A DNA stretch of 13,033 nucleotides from Halobacteriaceae archaeon Tc-Br11_E2g27 (lineage in GTDB: Archaea > Halobacteriota > Halobacteria > Halobacteriales > Haloarculaceae): assembly GCA_001564135.1 (NCBI GenBank), contig LKNH01000042.1:1-13033 (forward strand), written 5' to 3'. The notes under the pieces are model-generated. The model ran no database searches. It saw nothing but the letters and a program-made list of their open reading frames with translations, and was not told where the DNA came from. Positions within the stretch are counted from its first letter, which is position 1; every line of letters begins with the position of its first letter. Below, piece by piece: positions 12,711-13,033 of the stretch. The position numbers were made by a program, and so were the translations under genes.

Positions 12711-13033
12711 CTACGAAAGGTGATACACATTCGTCACAGAGGAAGTCGCATCAGCTAGCCGAAGTGTCACTGACTCGGCCTCCTCGGAAATAGCGATTGG
12801 TTCGCCGGTCAACACGCCGTGTTCCGGCAGGGTGACGTCGAAGGAGCCCTGTTTGTCGCCCGCAGACCAGTGCAGTTCCCCATCGAACCCCTGAGGACGG
12901 TCATTAATGATAACCACTTCGCTCGCCCCTGGTGTCGGATCGCGGAGAAACGCCTGTAACGGCTCGAACGAGGCCGTGAGCGACTTTGCCGATGGTTTTG
13001 GACGACCATCATGCTGGTAGATTCCCATCCCTG
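12711..13033 (-). CDS. C-terminal part of a probable family-2 glycoside hydrolase (beta-mannosidase-like), partial
   Basis: The frame is open through the right edge of the window, so only about the last 107 residues are seen; an internal Met at 13028 is not the start. GMGIYQHDGRPKPSAKSL, then a TASFEPLQAFL stretch, matches the end of the TIM barrel of GH2 enzymes, where a 'G.D..GRPKP(A/S)..AL...(F/Y)APV' segment is common. The next part (SEVVIINDRPQGFDGELHWSAGD, ending SSVTNVYHLS) reads as an immunoglobulin-like beta-sandwich, like the C-terminal domain of beta-mannosidases. The catalytic glutamates would be upstream and cannot be checked, so activity and sugar are unknown. A related GH5-type protein is the main alternative. 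The stop is TAG at 12711. Confidence 0.6.
   Translation of the reverse strand, partial: GMGIYQHDGRPKPSAKSLTASFEPLQAFLRDPTPGASEVVIINDRPQGFDGELHWSAGDKQGSFDVTLPEHGVLTGEPIAISEEAESVTLRLADATSSVTNVYHLS

Noticed and set aside
1..13033. tRNA, rRNA, CRISPR array, transposase, integrase, toxin-antitoxin or defence genes
   Set aside because: I looked on both strands and saw no cloverleaf, spaced direct repeats or such protein motifs. The 2781-2864 palindrome is the only hint of a mobile element and has no gene with it.

Overview
The window looks like ordinary chromosomal DNA of a halophilic archaeon (class Halobacteria). The proteins are strongly acidic and several are archaeal or haloarchaeal types: the KH/beta-CASP termination factor FttA (aCPSF1), a separate GMP synthase PPase subunit, a HvJAMM-like protease, and a small MPTES-type CTP synthase N-terminus. 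Most genes have a TATA-like element 25-30 nt before the start codon and no ribosome binding site, the usual leaderless arrangement in haloarchaea. Base composition looks close to half G+C, low for this class (Haloquadratum-like rather than Haloferax-like); this is an impression, not a calculation, and I cannot name a genus.

Layout. Positions 1-1950 hold three leftward genes: the N-terminal half of an ABC exporter (cut by the window edge), thymidylate kinase, and a small protein I do not recognise. A divergent promoter region separates these from a rightward SRAP/HMCES-type abasic-site protein (2051-2770). An 84-bp imperfect palindrome with a 22-bp perfect core lies between this gene and a convergent universal stress protein, which is followed leftward-facing by a PspA/IM30 homologue. 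Positions 4293-7840 are a rightward block: an alpha/beta hydrolase, then pyrG, guaAb and a small Rossmann-like protein. The last three overlap (TAATG, ATGA), so they form a nucleotide-biosynthesis operon making CTP and GMP. Leftward again are a DapA-superfamily aldolase (7853-8725) and fttA (8783-10702). Divergent from fttA is a JAMM/MPN metalloprotease (10967-11494). It converges on a long coiled-coil protein (11522-12412) that has an unusually long leader with a Shine-Dalgarno sequence. The window ends in the C-terminal part of a probable family-2 glycoside hydrolase (12711-13033).

Themes. Nucleotide supply (tmk, pyrG, guaAb), stress and membrane maintenance (Usp, PspA), DNA damage (SRAP), RNA 3'-end formation (FttA) and probable protein deconjugation (JAMM) lie side by side. 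This is housekeeping content with no sign of an island, phage, CRISPR or toxin system.

The points most worth a second look are: (1) a 26-bp tandem duplication across the fttA start codon that creates a 9-codon upstream ORF overlapping the fttA start as ATGA; (2) the large symmetric palindrome at 2781-2864; (3) a 14-21-14 residue periodicity that occurs twice in the coiled-coil protein; and (4) a strong TATA box upstream of the JAMM gene that implies a leader or small RNA.
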